Shown here one piece after another: positions 6,011 to 7,719 of a DNA stretch of 7,719 nt (positions within the stretch are counted from its first letter, which is position 1; each line of letters opens with the position of its first letter). The stretch comes from Acidobacteria bacterium CG_4_9_14_3_um_filter_49_7 (GTDB lineage Bacteria > Acidobacteriota > Holophagae > Thermotomaculales > Thermotomaculaceae), in assembly GCA_002789615.1 (NCBI GenBank), contig PFTO01000160.1, positions 278 to 7,996 on the forward strand. The letters run 5' to 3'. The translations under genes and the position numbers were made by a program. The notes below the pieces were generated by a model. It worked only from the letters and a program-made list of their open reading frames with translations. It was not told the origin of the DNA and searched no databases.

Positions 6011-7045
6011 CTACAAAATCAGCATGCAGTCACCATAGGAATAGAAGCGGTAGGCATCCTCAACAGCTTGCCGGTAGGCTTCAAAAACAAAGTCCTTCCC
6101 GGCAAAGGCGGAAACCAACATAATGAGGGTGGATTCCGGGAGATGAAAGTTTGTCAGAAGAAAGTCCACGATGTTAAATGTCTGGGGTGGGTAAATAAAG
6201 ATATCTGTTTCATCCCTGACCGGTTTGATTTCACCGTATTTGTGAAAGCAGCCTTCCAGCGTGCGGACAGAAGTGGTGCCCACGGCGAGGATGCGGCCTC
6301 CATCCTTCTTCCATTTGTTGATAGCATGCGCCATATCTGGTGAGATTTCGTAAGATTCGGAATCCATTACATGATCTCGGATGTCATCTACTTTGACCGG
6401 TCGGAATGTTCCGAGGCCGACCGTCAGGGTAACCCGGCTGACCGGGATATTTCTTCCGGAGAGTTGATCCAGCAATTCCGGTGTAAAATGGAAACCCGCA
6501 GTCGGGGCGGCTACGGCTCCGATATTCTCTGCGAAAACCGTCTGGTAGCGTTCCCGGTCTTGTGGGTCTTCAGCCTGTCGCTTGATGTAGGGTGGAAGCG
6601 GGGTTTCTCCGAAATGGTTGATTATCTCAAATGGGTCTTTCGAGTCAAAAAGGATTTCATGAATGCCGGCTTCCAGTACCGTTGTGACTACCACAGCAGA
6701 ACCATTCGGAAATGTTAGAATGGTTCCCTTTCGCACGCGTTTTGCCGGCCGGATCAGTGCCCGCCAGTTTCTGGCTTCTTCATCCAGTTGTTTCAGGAGA
6801 AATACCTCTATTTTGGCCCCTGTTTCCTTTTTCTCCAGATGCAGACGGGCCGGGAATACTTTAGTGTCATTGACCACCAGCATCGTGTCCGGCGGGATAA
6901 AATCCAGGATTTCCTTAAAAATGTGGCGGGAAATCTCCTGTTTTTCCCGATTCAGTACCATCATCCGGGAATGGTCCCGGGGTTCCATGGGTTCCTGGGC
7001 AATGAGTTGATCCGGGAGGTTATAATTGAAGTCGCTTCGTTTCAA
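6011..7045 (-). CDS. queA: S-adenosylmethionine:tRNA ribosyltransferase-isomerase QueA
   Basis: QueA transfers and isomerises the ribosyl group of S-adenosylmethionine onto preQ1 in tRNA, giving epoxyqueuosine at wobble position 34 of tRNAs with GUN anticodons. It acts in the cytoplasm. The 344-residue product has the family's usual length and hallmark blocks: the N-terminal SDFNYNLPDQLIAQEP (4-19), VNDTKVFPARL (58-68), ENIGAVAAPTAGFHFT (173-188), AVGTTSVRTLE (254-264), TNFHLPESTLIMLVSAF (298-314) and the C-terminal YRFYSYGDCMLI (332-343). The start codon is TTG (complement of 7043-7045), placed exactly where QueA proteins begin and preceded by GGAGAG with a five-base spacer. Its TTG overlaps the stop of the upstream gene as TTGA, so translation is probably coupled. 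No frameshift or missing motif is seen. No other queuosine or tgt gene is visible in the window. Confidence 0.97.
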   Translation of the reverse strand: MKRSDFNYNLPDQLIAQEPMEPRDHSRMMVLNREKQEISRHIFKEILDFIPPDTMLVVNDTKVFPARLHLEKKETGAKIEVFLLKQLDEEARNWRALIRPAKRVRKGTILTFPNGSAVVVTTVLEAGIHEILFDSKDPFEIINHFGETPLPPYIKRQAEDPQDRERYQTVFAENIGAVAAPTAGFHFTPELLDQLSGRNIPVSRVTLTVGLGTFRPVKVDDIRDHVMDSESYEISPDMAHAINKWKKDGGRILAVGTTSVRTLEGCFHKYGEIKPVRDETDIFIYPPQTFNIVDFLLTNFHLPESTLIMLVSAFAGKDFVFEAYRQAVEDAYRFYSYGDCMLIL

Positions 7046-7719
7046 TGAAACTCTCCGATGGAAAAAGGCCCCTCAAAATAACTGCCGAATTCTTCGTAGT
7101 ACAGAGGTAATCCCGGCGCATACAGCACACGGTCGTCAGGAGTCAGCACATGGAGTTTTCCCACCTCAAAACTGCCTTCTCCGGCATACATTCCGATTCG
7201 TTTCCGGTCCATTATGAACATGCCCTTTCTTAATCTTGCGGTTTCGACGGGTTTTCCTTTTTCGTCGAGATAATAGCCTTTCTTTTTGTCGAGATGAACA
7301 TCTTTCAGGATGATATGAATATGCTTTCGAAGGGTGGCAATATCTCCCTGTACGATTTCAGAATAACCGTCCATTTTCATGGCTTCGGTGAAATAGGATA
7401 CGCTATCCACTGCGATCCGCAGAGTCAGTGGATTCTGTCCGTTTTGAAATGATGAATAGTCGATTCTGGGCACATAGGCCAGATTGAACAATGAAACGGC
7501 GTAGCCAAAGGGTGTTTGGGACGGCGCATACTGGATTCCGAAAACCCTGTCGGAGATGATATTGGCGGCGTCTACCTGGTCCGTTCCGGGGGAATAGCAT
7601 TTTTGAACCACATTGACAATACTCTCTTTAATTTCCGCCCGAATACGAAAGCGCATGAAACCGAAGTTCTGACGTGGGTAAGTATTGGCAAATCCATTCA
7701 CGTCCAGTTTGTGAGTCCA
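7042..7719 (-). CDS. Unrecognised protein, C-terminal 225 residues (5' end outside window)
   Basis: The frame is open from the window edge (7719) to TGA at 7044-7042. A GTG at 7701 is an in-frame Val codon and not obviously a start, because coding sequence continues upstream of it (WTHKLD). The visible part is soluble-looking with no membrane helix. It has an alternating, beta-rich character, for example FGFMRFRIRAEI and KHIHIILKDVHLDKKKGYYL. It ends in an aromatic stretch with many Tyr, Phe and Gly residues (APGLPLYYEEFGSYFEGPF). Only one Cys is visible, with no metal-site or nucleotide-binding motif. It overlaps queA by 4 nt, so the two are co-transcribed and probably translationally coupled. 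I do not recognise a family and assign no function. Confidence 0.75.
   Translation of the reverse strand, partial: WTHKLDVNGFANTYPRQNFGFMRFRIRAEIKESIVNVVQKCYSPGTDQVDAANIISDRVFGIQYAPSQTPFGYAVSLFNLAYVPRIDYSSFQNGQNPLTLRIAVDSVSYFTEAMKMDGYSEIVQGDIATLRKHIHIILKDVHLDKKKGYYLDEKGKPVETARLRKGMFIMDRKRIGMYAGEGSFEVGKLHVLTPDDRVLYAPGLPLYYEEFGSYFEGPFSIGEFH
7043..7056 (-). promoter_or_regulatory. Shine-Dalgarno and TTG start of queA
   Basis: On the minus strand GGAGAG (complement of 7051-7056) lies five bases before the TTG at 7045-7043. The next residues match the conserved QueA N-terminus, and no ATG or GTG offers a better start, so TTG is used. The site lies within the last codons of the upstream gene. Confidence 0.8.

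Noticed and set aside
1..7719. Sigma-54 -24/-12 promoter (TGGCAC-N5-TTGC) near the activator
   Set aside because: Several TGGCA words occur (for example near 725, 963, 1040, 5251), but none has TTGC at the right distance on either strand by eye.
1..7719. tRNA, rRNA, CRISPR array, insertion sequence or phage attachment site
   Set aside because: No cloverleaf, repeat array, transposase motif or terminal inverted repeats with target duplications were seen.

Overview
The window reads as a Gram-negative, probably anaerobically respiring bacterium with moderate GC content. The evidence is periplasmic c-type heme motifs in a sensor kinase, a sigma-54 activator of the NtrC type, and a HybA/HybB-like membrane electron-transfer pair. 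Kinase/activator genes of this style are common in Deltaproteobacteria and in several candidate phyla such as Calditrichota/KSB1. The lineage is an inference and cannot be fixed from this sequence alone.

Layout, plus strand. Positions 2-166 hold the tail of an unidentified gene. Positions 167-404 hold a spacer with a plausible sigma-70 promoter and a possible leader peptide. A two-gene module follows: a four-cluster [4Fe-4S] subunit (405-1196) and a NrfD/HybB-like integral membrane subunit (1189-2343). It is closed by a strong intrinsic terminator (2353-2383). The Shine-Dalgarno sequence of the next gene begins directly after that terminator. Then come a sensor histidine kinase with two c-type heme motifs in its periplasmic domain (2398-3984), an NtrC-family response regulator (4087-5433), and a bacterial archaemetzincin-type zinc protease (5417-5962) that overlaps the regulator by 17 nt.

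Layout, minus strand. After a 48-nt convergent spacer with a perfect 12-bp-arm palindrome, queA (6011-7045) and the end of an unrecognised gene (7042-7719, running off the window) lie on the minus strand. They overlap by 4 nt (TTGA), with queA using a TTG start.

How the genes may work together (inference). The [4Fe-4S]/NrfD pair would exchange electrons between the quinone pool and a partner, possibly a cytochrome or oxidoreductase encoded upstream. The heme-bearing kinase would sense a redox state or ligand in the periplasm and phosphorylate the sigma-54 activator. The activator's targets may include the electron-transfer module or genes elsewhere. The protease is tied to the two-component pair by gene overlap. 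The heme-sensor/sigma-54 activator/archaemetzincin cassette is the most unusual part of the window. queA and its neighbour belong to an unrelated unit (tRNA queuosine modification plus an unknown protein).
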